Positions 29,933 to 38,564 of a stretch of DNA of 64,000 nucleotides are shown here, piece after piece. Location of the stretch: NCBI GenBank assembly GCA_029433525.1, contig JAQTIF010000001.1:1612001-1676000 (forward strand), given 5' to 3'. The DNA is from Enterobacteriaceae bacterium ESL0689 (lineage in GTDB: Bacteria > Pseudomonadota > Gammaproteobacteria > Enterobacterales > Enterobacteriaceae). The translations under genes and the position numbers were made by a program. The notes beneath the pieces are model-generated. The model was given only the letters and a program-made list of their open reading frames with translations, did not search any database and was not told the DNA's origin. Positions within the stretch are counted from its first letter, which is position 1; each line of letters starts with the position of its first letter.

Positions 29933-31018
29933 TTATTTCCGGCGATACGATTTTTGGGCGGTATTCACCTTATAAAGATAGCGACGCGACTCTTCTGAAG
30001 GGTGCTGGTTGATAAGCTTGGTGTAAACATCGCCTGGCTCCATGCTGTTAATGATCTCCGCCGCTTTTGCTTTATCCTGAGAAAAAACCCGCAATACACT
30101 ACCGGCACCGCCATTATAAGCGGTGATGATCGCATAGCGACGCGAGGTCGGGTTATTGATCGCCGAGAGATAAGTGTCATTCAGTATCGCCAGGTAGGCG
30201 GTGCCGGTATCAATATTTTTTTCGGGATCGAACAGATAGCTGCGATCCGGCAATCCGGCTTTCCCCTGGGCGCGGAAAACATCTTTCCCGGCGCTATGCT
30301 GGACAATCTGCATCAACCCCAGCGCATCAGCACGGCTGACGGCATAAGGATTAAACGAAGATTCCGTTTGCATGATGGCAAGAATAAGCGATTCATCGAT
30401 CCTGTATTTACTGGAAGCCTGGCGCACCATCGCGAGATATTTATGCGCGCGCTTATCAAGGTGGTTCGGGACCAGTTTGATGGTAATACTATAGATAATC
30501 CGCAGGCCACTTTTGCGGCGTTGCAGGTGTGTTCTCAGCAGATAATCGGCAAAGTTTGCCGCACGCCCCTCCCAGCGGATGGGTTGGCCGGTATTATCCA
30601 CCACCTGGCCATAGAGGAAGGGTTCTTTGGAAATCTGAATATCATCAACGTCAGAGTAGAGATCAATCGAACCGGGATCATCGCCCATCATCAGGGTTTT
30701 GATAATCGCCTGACGTAACTGACCCATCGGGTTGATGCCGGCGATGGTCTCAACCGTGATGGTGCCTTTGACAAAATTAATATGGCTGCGGGTCTGGTAC
30801 TGATCGATGTATTTAACGTAGTCTTTCGGCCCTGCGAGCAGTAGCTCGTTATAGCCCCAGATGTTTTCAATGTTATGGGCGAACTGCCCCATCAGGATAT
30901 CAAAGGCATTGGTATCTTTTTCTTCGGCTACCGTATCCACGACATCTTGTTTATTGGAGCTGGAACACGAGGCAAGTAAAATCGCAATCAGCGCGAACGC
31001 TAAATATTTTTTCATCAT
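29933..31018 (-). CDS. mltC: Membrane-bound lytic murein transglycosylase C
   Basis: A 361-residue outer-membrane lipoprotein that cleaves peptidoglycan glycan strands, leaving 1,6-anhydro ends. A signal peptide with lipobox LLASC gives lipid attachment at C18 (counting both initial Met). An N-terminal MltC domain precedes a C-terminal SLT domain with catalytic Glu in [10 protein letters not shown], then GLMQI and AYNGGAGS. Two adjacent ATG codons exist (31018, 31015); the second matches the E. coli start. It is downstream of yggX and mutY on the same strand, as in E. coli. The nupG-speC pair that follows mltC there is absent. Confidence 0.96.
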   Translation of the reverse strand: MMKKYLAFALIAILLASCSSSNKQDVVDTVAEEKDTNAFDILMGQFAHNIENIWGYNELLLAGPKDYVKYIDQYQTRSHINFVKGTITVETIAGINPMGQLRQAIIKTLMMGDDPGSIDLYSDVDDIQISKEPFLYGQVVDNTGQPIRWEGRAANFADYLLRTHLQRRKSGLRIIYSITIKLVPNHLDKRAHKYLAMVRQASSKYRIDESLILAIMQTESSFNPYAVSRADALGLMQIVQHSAGKDVFRAQGKAGLPDRSYLFDPEKNIDTGTAYLAILNDTYLSAINNPTSRRYAIITAYNGGAGSVLRVFSQDKAKAAEIINSMEPGDVYTKLINQHPSEESRRYLYKVNTAQKSYRRK

Positions 31019-31067
31019 TCCAGAACAGTGCGTTGTTTCTTGATACTAAAAAATTATCTGATGGTGA

Positions 31068-31355
<288 letters not shown>

Positions 31356-31365
31356 TCACTCCGCG

Positions 31366-32424
31366 CTATGCAGGCTGACCGGTCTGCAACTGTTGCAACA
31401 GGCGTTCTACAGGTGCCGCTAATCCCACCGACGGTGGCTGGGCTAAGTTATACCAGAGCGCGCCGTTTTCATCCATACATGTGCGAAATGAATTTACGGT
31501 TATCCATACGGGAATAATATCCAGATGAAAATGGCTGAAAGTATGACGAAAGGCGGTAAGTTGCTGTAAATTATGGCGTTCTATCTGGTGGCTAAGCAAC
31601 CAGTGATCAAGTTCACGCTCAGTGCTGAACTGTGGAAAACAGAATAATCCACCCCATAAACCGGCGGGTGGCCGCTGGTAGAGTAATACCTCATTACCCT
31701 GTTGTATTAACAGAAAATAGCTTGTGCGTTGTGGAATCGACTGCGCCGGTTTTTTGCCAGGATATTGAGACCAGGTAGCGCTGGCACAGGCGATACATTC
31801 CTGCTTTAACGGGCAAATCTCACACTGCGGCCTGGTGCGGCTACAGACCATCGCGCCGAGATCCATCATCGCCTGGTTAAAGCGCGCCACGCCCTGCACC
31901 GGGGTGACGGCTTCGCTCAGTTGCCACAAGCGGTTTTCGACCTCTTTTTTCCCCGGCCAGCCGCCGATGGCATAGCAACGGGCTAACACACGTTTGACGT
32001 TACCATCAAGAATCGGGTAGTGCTGATCAAGCGAGAGCGATAAGATAGCCCCGGCGGTGGAACGACCGATACCGGGCAATGCGGCAACGGCAGCGAAATC
32101 ATGTGGAAATTCACCATTGTGCAGGGTCACCATCTCGATGGCGGCCTGATGTAAATTACGGGCGCGGGCGTAATAACCGAGGCCAGTCCACAGGTGCAGA
32201 ACGTGATCAAGCGGTGCGGCGGCGAGATCAGCGATCGTCGGAAAACGGGCGATAAAACGCTCAAAATAGGGGATTACCGTGGCGACCTGGGTTTGTTGCA
32301 ACATGACTTCAGAGAGCCAGACTTTATAAGGGGTTTTGTCGATTTGCCAGGGCAGGGTTTTACGCCCATATTTGTCATACCACTCCAGTACCTGGGCTGA
32401 AAATTGTACGGCGGGAAAGGTCAA
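31366..32424 (-). CDS. mutY: Adenine DNA glycosylase MutY
   Basis: A 352-residue glycosylase that removes adenine mispaired with 8-oxoguanine or guanine. The helix-hairpin-helix core has catalytic Glu in [10 protein letters not shown], the HhH GVD-like [13 protein letters not shown] and the catalytic Asp in LDGNVKRVL. The 4Fe-4S cluster cysteines follow as C-x6-C-x2-C-x5-C in [17 protein letters not shown]. The C-terminal MutT-like domain (about 225-345) recognises oxoG. It diverges from trmB across 124 bases. Confidence 0.97.
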   Translation of the reverse strand: MTFPAVQFSAQVLEWYDKYGRKTLPWQIDKTPYKVWLSEVMLQQTQVATVIPYFERFIARFPTIADLAAAPLDHVLHLWTGLGYYARARNLHQAAIEMVTLHNGEFPHDFAAVAALPGIGRSTAGAILSLSLDQHYPILDGNVKRVLARCYAIGGWPGKKEVENRLWQLSEAVTPVQGVARFNQAMMDLGAMVCSRTRPQCEICPLKQECIACASATWSQYPGKKPAQSIPQRTSYFLLIQQGNEVLLYQRPPAGLWGGLFCFPQFSTERELDHWLLSHQIERHNLQQLTAFRHTFSHFHLDIIPVWITVNSFRTCMDENGALWYNLAQPPSVGLAAPVERLLQQLQTGQPA

Positions 32425-32548
32425 CGCAACAACTCCGCAATAACGATAATAGAGTGGTTATTGCAGCATATGACAACAGGTGTGTAAACCCTTGCATCCC
32501 TTAAGTAACTTTGGATAATGCCCACTTTCACTAACAGACTGAATGATT

Positions 32549-33268
32549 ATGAAAAACGACGTCATATCTGCCAAATTTGATCAAAACGGTCGCCCGTTGC
32601 GCCGTATTCGTAGCTTTGTCCGTCGCCAGGGCCGCCTGACGAAAGGACAACAATATGCGCTGGAGACCCTTTGGCCTGTGATCGGCGTTGACTTTAACGA
32701 TGCCTTTATCGATCTTCCGGCGCTGTTTGGTCGTGAAGCGCCAGTGACACTGGAGATCGGCTTTGGCATGGGGACTTCGCTGGTGACAATGGCGAAAGCC
32801 GCGCCGGAACAAAATTTTCTCGGTATTGAGGTTCACTCACCTGGCGTCGGCGGATGCCTGGCGCTGGCTGAGCAGGAAAGTGTACAGAATCTGCGCGTGA
32901 TGTGTCATGATGCGGTCGAAGTCTTGCAGAGGATGATCCCGGATAATTCGCTGAATTGTGTGCAGCTCTTTTTCCCTGATCCGTGGCATAAAGCGCGGCA
33001 TAATAAACGGCGGATCGTGCAGGCGCCGTTTGCCGAACTGGTGAAAAGTAAATTAAAGCTGGGAGGGATTTTCCATATGGCGACAGACTGGGAAGCTTAT
33101 GCTGTGCATATGCTGGCAGTGATGTCATCCCTGGAGGGATACCGTAATCAGTCGGTCAGCCACGATTATGTCCCGCGTCCCCCCTCACGTCCGATAACTA
33201 AATTTGAACAGCGCGGCCATCGTCTTGGTCATGGTGTATGGGATTTAATGTTTGAGAGGGTCAAATAA
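32549..33268 (+). CDS. trmB: tRNA (guanine-N7-)-methyltransferase
   Basis: A 239-residue SAM-dependent enzyme that methylates G46 of tRNAs to m7G. The SAM motif is TLEIGFGMG; the signature [18 protein letters not shown] and the C-terminal [17 protein letters not shown] are characteristic. I chose ATG 32549 (MKNDVIS), the conserved family start, over 32543. Its stop overlaps the start of yggN (TAATG); in E. coli this overlap is with yggL, which is missing here. Confidence 0.96.
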   Translation: MKNDVISAKFDQNGRPLRRIRSFVRRQGRLTKGQQYALETLWPVIGVDFNDAFIDLPALFGREAPVTLEIGFGMGTSLVTMAKAAPEQNFLGIEVHSPGVGGCLALAEQESVQNLRVMCHDAVEVLQRMIPDNSLNCVQLFFPDPWHKARHNKRRIVQAPFAELVKSKLKLGGIFHMATDWEAYAVHMLAVMSSLEGYRNQSVSHDYVPRPPSRPITKFEQRGHRLGHGVWDLMFERVK

Positions 33269-33996
33269 TGGTCAGCAAGTATTGCCGTGGGTTACTGGCA
33301 CTATCTCTTTTTCTTACCCTGTTGCCCGCCTGGGCGCGTTATCCGTGTCCGGTCATGTTACGTGACGATATCATCCTGACGCCGCAGCATGTACAGGTGA
33401 AAGGTGAACATGGCGATCTGCTGATTATGCCGGACGGCAATCTGAGCTGGAATGGCAAACAATACCCGCTGACAGCCACACAACATGCCCTGGCGCAAAA
33501 TTACCAGAGCGAACTGCGTCATAACCTGCGCTGGGTTGATGACGGGATACACAGCCGGGTGGAGAAGGGACGTCAGATGCTGAGTGAGATCATAGCTCAA
33601 CAGGCAGGTAACAGCAGCACGATGCAGGATCGCCTGTCCCGGCTTGATAGCCAGCTTAAAATGCAAATTAACCGTGTGATTGAACATCGCCATGAGGGGC
33701 TGGCATTTCACTATCAGGCTATTGATAAGATACGTGCCGATGGTCAGCAATTGATTAACCAGGCGATGGGCGGACTGCTGCAGGACAGCATTAACGACGC
33801 CGGAATCAAGGCTGCTGGTACAGGGGAGGGCAATGGGCTAAAGAGCATGCTTAGCCGCTTCGCTCATCTGCAAACCGCGATTCAGAATGGGTGGCATCAG
33901 CAGCAAGCTGATGTTCGCCAGTTTGGTCAGGATGTCTGTCAGCGTATCGCGCGGCTGGAAAAGCGCCGTGAGGCGCTGGTTAACTCGTTAAAATAG
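33268..33996 (+). CDS. yggN: YggN, DUF2884 family periplasmic protein
   Basis: A 242-residue secreted protein of the YggN/DUF2884 family. A clear signal peptide (hydrophobic core GLLALSLFLTLLP, cleavage after AWA) precedes a mostly helical mature part starting RYPCPV. Its function is unknown. It starts on the trmB stop codon. In E. coli yggL lies between them, and ansB/yggM lie beyond; here hemW follows convergently after 7 bases. Confidence 0.9.
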   Translation: MVSKYCRGLLALSLFLTLLPAWARYPCPVMLRDDIILTPQHVQVKGEHGDLLIMPDGNLSWNGKQYPLTATQHALAQNYQSELRHNLRWVDDGIHSRVEKGRQMLSEIIAQQAGNSSTMQDRLSRLDSQLKMQINRVIEHRHEGLAFHYQAIDKIRADGQQLINQAMGGLLQDSINDAGIKAAGTGEGNGLKSMLSRFAHLQTAIQNGWHQQQADVRQFGQDVCQRIARLEKRREALVNSLK

Positions 33997-34003
33997 TCGT
34001 CTG

Positions 34004-35158
34004 CTATTGATTCCGTGGCTCATCGTCAGCCAGAAACAGGGTCAGTAATGTGTTTAAAAACAGTTTACCCTGCTCGGTTATCTGCCAGGACTGGGGCTGT
34101 TCCGTCAGATATCCCTGGGCGATAGCGGTATCGATTTGCTGGCGGATGGTGCTTTCATCAAGACCGGTATAGCGGCTAAATTCATCGCGCGGTGCCGCTT
34201 CCAGCAAACGAAAACGATTCATAAAATATTCGAATGGTTTATCTGCTGTGGTCACATAGTGCTGGCGCTGGCGATAATTTCCGCGCATATAGCCCCTGGG
34301 ATGGCGCGTTTTGGCGACCCGCAGGATCTGTCCATCGGCAAATGTCACCTTAGCATGTGCGCCGCAGCCGATGCCGAGGTAGTCACCAAAACGCCAGTAG
34401 TTCAGATTGTGCTGGCACTGATACCCCGCTCTGGCGTAAGCAGAAGTTTCATATTGCTGATAACCTGCGGTGATCAGCAATTGGTGCCCCTGGGCAAAAA
34501 TATCCCATAATTCATCTTCATCCGGCAATCGGGGCGGTCGTGAGCCGAACAGGGTATTCGGTTCGATCGTGAGCTGATACCACGAAAGGTGGGGAGGACG
34601 AAGATCGATCGCCTGACGCAGATCATCCAGTGCCTCAGCGCAAGATTGATCCGGTAAACCATGCATCAGATCGAGGTTAAAACTGCGCAATCCCAGACGG
34701 CTGGCCAGCGATGCTGCCCGTTTCGCTTCGGCAGCATCATGAATACGGCCAAGACGTTGCAGTTTTTTGTCGTTAAAACTTTGTACCCCGATAGAGAGGC
34801 GATTCACCCCTGCATGCTGATAGCCGACAAACCGCTCTGCCTCGAGGGTGCCGGGATTGGCCTCCATCGTGATCTCGGCATCGGCGGCAAGGGGGAGCGT
34901 AGCGCGCACACCATCAAGCAAAGTCTGGATCGCTATATCGGTGAGCAGACTCGGCGTGCCGCCGCCGATAAAAATGGAGCTGACTTGCCGCCCCTGTAGC
35001 CAGTCGACATCCGCACGCAGATCATTCAGCAGGTGCTGAACATACTCATCGCCAGGTATTTCGCCTTTTAGCCCATGTGAGTTGAAATCACAGTAGGGGC
35101 ATTTCTGTACGCACCAGGGAATATGAATATAGAGACTGATCGGCGGCAAATCAGCCAT
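34004..35158 (-). CDS. hemW: HemW, radical SAM heme chaperone
   Basis: A 384-residue radical SAM protein once named as a coproporphyrinogen oxidase-like enzyme, now regarded as a heme chaperone. The 4Fe-4S cluster motif C-x3-C-x2-C is in [15 protein letters not shown] near residue 15. Further family motifs are [26 protein letters not shown] and the C-terminal HemN-like domain. It overlaps the end of rdgB by 8 bases and ends the leftward operon yggS-yggT-yggU-rdgB-hemW. Confidence 0.95.
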   Translation of the reverse strand: MADLPPISLYIHIPWCVQKCPYCDFNSHGLKGEIPGDEYVQHLLNDLRADVDWLQGRQVSSIFIGGGTPSLLTDIAIQTLLDGVRATLPLAADAEITMEANPGTLEAERFVGYQHAGVNRLSIGVQSFNDKKLQRLGRIHDAAEAKRAASLASRLGLRSFNLDLMHGLPDQSCAEALDDLRQAIDLRPPHLSWYQLTIEPNTLFGSRPPRLPDEDELWDIFAQGHQLLITAGYQQYETSAYARAGYQCQHNLNYWRFGDYLGIGCGAHAKVTFADGQILRVAKTRHPRGYMRGNYRQRQHYVTTADKPFEYFMNRFRLLEAAPRDEFSRYTGLDESTIRQQIDTAIAQGYLTEQPQSWQITEQGKLFLNTLLTLFLADDEPRNQ

Positions 35159-35744
35159 GACGTAGTGCTTCCAGTAACTGTTTTAGTGCCTGCCCACGGT
35201 GGGAGATGGCGCTTTTCTCTTCACGGCTAAGTTCGGCGGCTGTTTTCCCGGCGCTGGGAACGAAGAAAATCGGGTCATAACCAAAGCCACCGTTACCGCT
35301 CATTTGACGGGTAATACTGCCCTGCCAGACGCCATGACAGACGATGGGAACCGGATCAGACGCATGGCGCAGATAGACCAGAACACAGTGAAATTGTGCC
35401 TGACGCTGGTTGTCCGGGACATCCTGCAAGGCGGTCAGCAGTTTTTGTACATTTTGCTGGTCGCTGGCGTTTTCTCCGGCGTAACGCGCGGAATAGATCC
35501 CCGGTGCGCCGCCTAATGCCGCGACTGCCAGGCCGGAATCATCCGCAATGGCGGGCAACCCGGTGATTTCTGCCGCATGGCGTGCTTTCAGAAGGGCATT
35601 TTCGATAAAGGTCAGCCCGTTCTCTTCGGCGGAATCGACGCCGAGATCGCTTTGCGCAACAATATCAATACCCACTGCGGCAAGCAGTGAGTCCAGCTCA
35701 CGAATTTTTCCCGGATTACTGGTGGCGAGAACAACTTTTTGCAT
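35151..35744 (-). CDS. rdgB: XTP/dITP diphosphatase RdgB (HAM1 family)
   Basis: A 197-residue house-cleaning pyrophosphatase that removes dITP and XTP from the nucleotide pool. Family motifs are [10 protein letters not shown] at the start, [24 protein letters not shown] and [11 protein letters not shown] followed by SHRGQAL. It lies between yggU and hemW on the minus strand, as in E. coli. Confidence 0.97.
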   Translation of the reverse strand: MQKVVLATSNPGKIRELDSLLAAVGIDIVAQSDLGVDSAEENGLTFIENALLKARHAAEITGLPAIADDSGLAVAALGGAPGIYSARYAGENASDQQNVQKLLTALQDVPDNQRQAQFHCVLVYLRHASDPVPIVCHGVWQGSITRQMSGNGGFGYDPIFFVPSAGKTAAELSREEKSAISHRGQALKQLLEALRHG

Positions 35745-35756
35745 GATCGACCTTGT

Positions 35757-36047
35757 CTATTTTATCAGTGTTGCGATGAGTGTCGGAATTTGTTGCGGCT
35801 GAATGATTTTTAGCTGCTTGTGACGCCCGTTTTCCCCTCTTTCTATTTGTACCTGACTTCTGGCGACCCGGAACTGCCTGGCGAGGAATTTTACCAGATG
35901 AGCATTGGCCTGACCGTCCACCGGCGGAGCGGTAATGGCGATTTTGATCTCATCACCATGTTGTCCGACGATCGTGTCACGGCTGGCTTTGGGCTGGATA
36001 TATAAGCGCAATCTGAGCCCGTCATCACAGACTTCAACCGCACTCAT
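35757..36047 (-). CDS. yggU: YggU, DUF167 family protein
   Basis: A 96-residue DUF167 protein with the family motif [10 protein letters not shown], then [14 protein letters not shown] and [13 protein letters not shown]. Its function is unknown. I chose ATG 36047, which overlaps the yggT stop as ATGA and gives the usual MSAV start; a longer frame begins at 36059. Confidence 0.94.
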   Translation of the reverse strand: MSAVEVCDDGLRLRLYIQPKASRDTIVGQHGDEIKIAITAPPVDGQANAHLVKFLARQFRVARSQVQIERGENGRHKQLKIIQPQQIPTLIATLIK

Positions 36048-36607
36048 GAGGTCAGCCATATACCGGGTAGCAGAACGCCGGTGGTCTGTAATAATTCCGT
36101 GATCCCCATATTCAGCACATACAACAGCAACACCAGCACCATCGGTGAGAAATCGAGGCCACCAGTTGCTGGCAGCCGATTGCGGATAGGGCGTAACAAG
36201 GGTTCAGTTAACTGAATAAATACCACCTCAACCGGGCTGCGTCCCTGGCTTACCCAGCTCATTAGTGCCATTAACAGCAGAACCCAGAATATCAGCAATC
36301 CGATAGTCTTAAACAGGATCAGCAGCGCCGAGATCCAGATCAGGGGTTGCAGGGTGATGACCATAAATAGCAGGATCGCTTTTATGATACATAACACAAA
36401 GGATATTAATAATGAGGCGCTATCAATAGGGCCTATCGCCGGAATGAAACGTCGCAGTGGCCCGACGATCGGTTGTGTCGCTTTAACAACAAACTGAGAA
36501 AAGGGGTTATAAAAATCGCAGCGAGCCCACTGCATCCAGACCCGCAGTAACGTGATCATGGTGTAAATCTCAATCACGGTTAGCAGTAAAAAAGTCAACG
36601 TCTTCAT
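36044..36607 (-). CDS. yggT: YggT family inner-membrane protein
   Basis: A 187-residue membrane protein made of two YGGT repeats (about residues 1-85 and 95-187). Each has an R-x-[13 protein letters not shown] motif and the PLLRPIRxxLP-like loop ([24 protein letters not shown]) between hydrophobic helices. The role is not settled; osmotic or division-linked functions have been proposed for relatives. It is co-transcribed with yggS upstream and yggU downstream. Confidence 0.94.
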   Translation of the reverse strand: MKTLTFLLLTVIEIYTMITLLRVWMQWARCDFYNPFSQFVVKATQPIVGPLRRFIPAIGPIDSASLLISFVLCIIKAILLFMVITLQPLIWISALLILFKTIGLLIFWVLLLMALMSWVSQGRSPVEVVFIQLTEPLLRPIRNRLPATGGLDFSPMVLVLLLYVLNMGITELLQTTGVLLPGIWLTS

Positions 36608-36615
36608 GGTTTTCC

Positions 36616-37329
36616 TTAAATTCCTTTCGGTTTGCTGTAGTCGCGTGCACCAAAGATCGCAGTACCAATACGTACCATCGTGCTGCCTGCGGCAATGGCC
36701 GCTGCCATATCATTTGACATTCCCAGAGATAGCGTGTCGATCTGTGGGTAATCTGTTTTCAGGCGTGCAAAGGCCTGAGCCATTTTCTGCGCGACGGCAA
36801 ACTGCCGATCATAGGTTACTTCGGGTTCCGGGATGGCCATCAACCCGCGTAACCGCAGATGGGGTAGTTCAGAAACGGCGGCTGCCAGCGTATCCAGTTG
36901 TGATAACAGAATGCCCGATTTGCTCTGTTCATCGCTAATATTTATCTGGATCAGAATATTAAGCGCTGAGAGATGTTGCGGGCGCTGCTCACTCAGTCGG
37001 GTGGCAATTTTCAGCCGATCGACGGTATGACACCAGTCAAAATGTTCTGCCACCAGACGACTCTTGTTGGATTGCAGCGGGCCAATAAAGTGCCACTGCA
37101 GATGTCCGACGCCGAGCGCCTGAAAATGGCGGATTTTTTCTATGCCCTCCTGTACATAGTTTTCGCCAAAAGCCTGTTGCCCGGCAGCAATAGCCTCTGC
37201 AATCATGCTCGCAGGTTTCGTTTTGCTGACTGCAAGCAGTGTCACTTCTTTTGGATCACGGCCGCACTGTACAGCGGTTGTTGAGATTTTGTCCCTGATT
37301 TGTGCCAGGTTGTATGCAATATCGTTCAT
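36616..37329 (-). CDS. yggS: YggS/PLPBP, PLP homeostasis protein
   Basis: A 237-residue PLP-binding protein that buffers pyridoxal phosphate; no enzymatic activity is known for the family. The PLP lysine lies in LLAVSKTKP, followed by FGENYVQEG, WHFIGPLQSNK and the C-terminal SLGMSNDM and VRIGTAIFG. I chose ATG 37329 (MNDIAYN), the conserved start. That leaves only 16 bases to the divergent yggR start, so the promoters of the two genes must overlap each other's coding region. Confidence 0.96.
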   Translation of the reverse strand: MNDIAYNLAQIRDKISTTAVQCGRDPKEVTLLAVSKTKPASMIAEAIAAGQQAFGENYVQEGIEKIRHFQALGVGHLQWHFIGPLQSNKSRLVAEHFDWCHTVDRLKIATRLSEQRPQHLSALNILIQINISDEQSKSGILLSQLDTLAAAVSELPHLRLRGLMAIPEPEVTYDRQFAVAQKMAQAFARLKTDYPQIDTLSLGMSNDMAAAIAAGSTMVRIGTAIFGARDYSKPKGI

Positions 37330-37345
37330 ATTCTGAGGATAAGTT

Positions 37346-38326
37346 ATGGATCTGGAAGAAATCGTAACCCTTAGTGTAAAGCATAATGCCTCTGATCTAC
37401 ACCTGTGCAATGCGACAGCTGCACGCTGGCGTCGGCAAGGCAAACTGGAAGCCGCGCCTTTTGATACTCCCGATCTCGCGCAGTGGCTAACTCACTGGCT
37501 CAATGAGCAACAGTTAGCATGCTGGCAGGCTAACCGGCAGGTGGATTTTGCCTTAACGCTTGCTGGAGGACAGCGTTTGCGAGTCAGCGCATTTTCTCAT
37601 ACCCGGGGCATTTCGCTGGTGTTACGTATTCTGCCAGAAAACTGTCCCCGGCTGGCAGAACTCGGCGTGCCCCAGGCATTACCGGAGCTGTTAAATGAAG
37701 AGAGCGGCTTAATTCTGGTGACCGGGGCGACTGGCAGTGGTAAATCAACGACACTGGCGGCGATGGTCGATCATCTTAATCGGCATACGGATGGCCATAT
37801 TCTGACGCTGGAAGATCCAGTCGAGTTTATCCACCAAAGCGATCGCTGTCTGATCCAGCAGCGGGAAATCGGGGGACATGCTCCCTCTTTTGCCTCTGCA
37901 CTGCGGGGCGCGTTGCGTCAGGACCCCGATGTTATCCTGTTGGGTGAGTTACGTGATAGCGAAACGATCCGTCTGGCACTGACGGCCGCCGAGACCGGTC
38001 ATCTGGTGATGGCGACACTGCATACCCGGGGTGCGGCTCAGGCGGTTGAACGGCTGGCCGATGTCTTCCCCAGTCAGGAGCGGGCACTGATCCGTACTCA
38101 GCTGGCGGGTAGTTTATGTGCCGTGGTGGCACAAAAATTACTGCCAGCAACCTCAGGAGGACGCGTGGCCCTCTATGAACTGCTGATTAACACGCCCGCC
38201 GTCGCCAACCTGATCCGTGAGGGGAAAAGCCATCAGTTAACGGGGGTGATGCAAACCAGCCAGCAAGCAGGCATGTTGACCTTTAGCCAAAGTTTTCAGC
38301 AACGGGTCGCTGCAGGGCTGCTATAG
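37346..38326 (+). CDS. yggR: YggR, PilT-like retraction ATPase family protein
   Basis: A 326-residue secretion/pilus ATPase of the PilT group. Motifs are Walker A TGATGSGKSTTLA, Asp box LTLEDPVEFIH, Walker B-like DPDVILLGELRD and His box TAAETGHLVMATLHT. The family powers type IV pilus retraction, but no pilus genes are present here and the E. coli role is unclear. It marks the right end of the mltC-yggR core block; foreign DNA starts shortly afterwards. Confidence 0.93.
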   Translation: MDLEEIVTLSVKHNASDLHLCNATAARWRRQGKLEAAPFDTPDLAQWLTHWLNEQQLACWQANRQVDFALTLAGGQRLRVSAFSHTRGISLVLRILPENCPRLAELGVPQALPELLNEESGLILVTGATGSGKSTTLAAMVDHLNRHTDGHILTLEDPVEFIHQSDRCLIQQREIGGHAPSFASALRGALRQDPDVILLGELRDSETIRLALTAAETGHLVMATLHTRGAAQAVERLADVFPSQERALIRTQLAGSLCAVVAQKLLPATSGGRVALYELLINTPAVANLIREGKSHQLTGVMQTSQQAGMLTFSQSFQQRVAAGLL

Positions 38327-38564
38327 GTGCTCCTGCCGGGCGCTGGCGAAGTTTTTCTACTCCCTGTTGTATAGCGTTTTCGCTAAAAACCTACGGGAAA
38401 AACAGGTGGCTTAAATTAACCATGGGTGATGTCTTGACACTTACCACACCCGTAATACGATGGTCAAAATTAAACACGATTCCGCCGGTAATTTCATCAT
38501 GAAGATATCAGGCTGTCTGGTGCCAGCCAGTGGATGGGGCAGTGAATAAAAGGGAGGGTCCATT
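38327..38564. other. Intergenic junction between core yggR and the effector locus
   Basis: A 238-base gap with no supported gene. A TTGACA box at 38434 has no well-spaced -10 partner (the nearby TAATAC is only 13 bases away). A 16-codon frame (38500-38550) is too short to call. A strong GGGAGG ribosome site precedes the next gene. Confidence 0.5.

Noticed and set aside
38434..38458. Sigma-70 promoter TTGACA...TAATAC before the effector
   Set aside because: The spacing is 13 bases, far from the 16-18 needed, and no better -10 box is at the right place.
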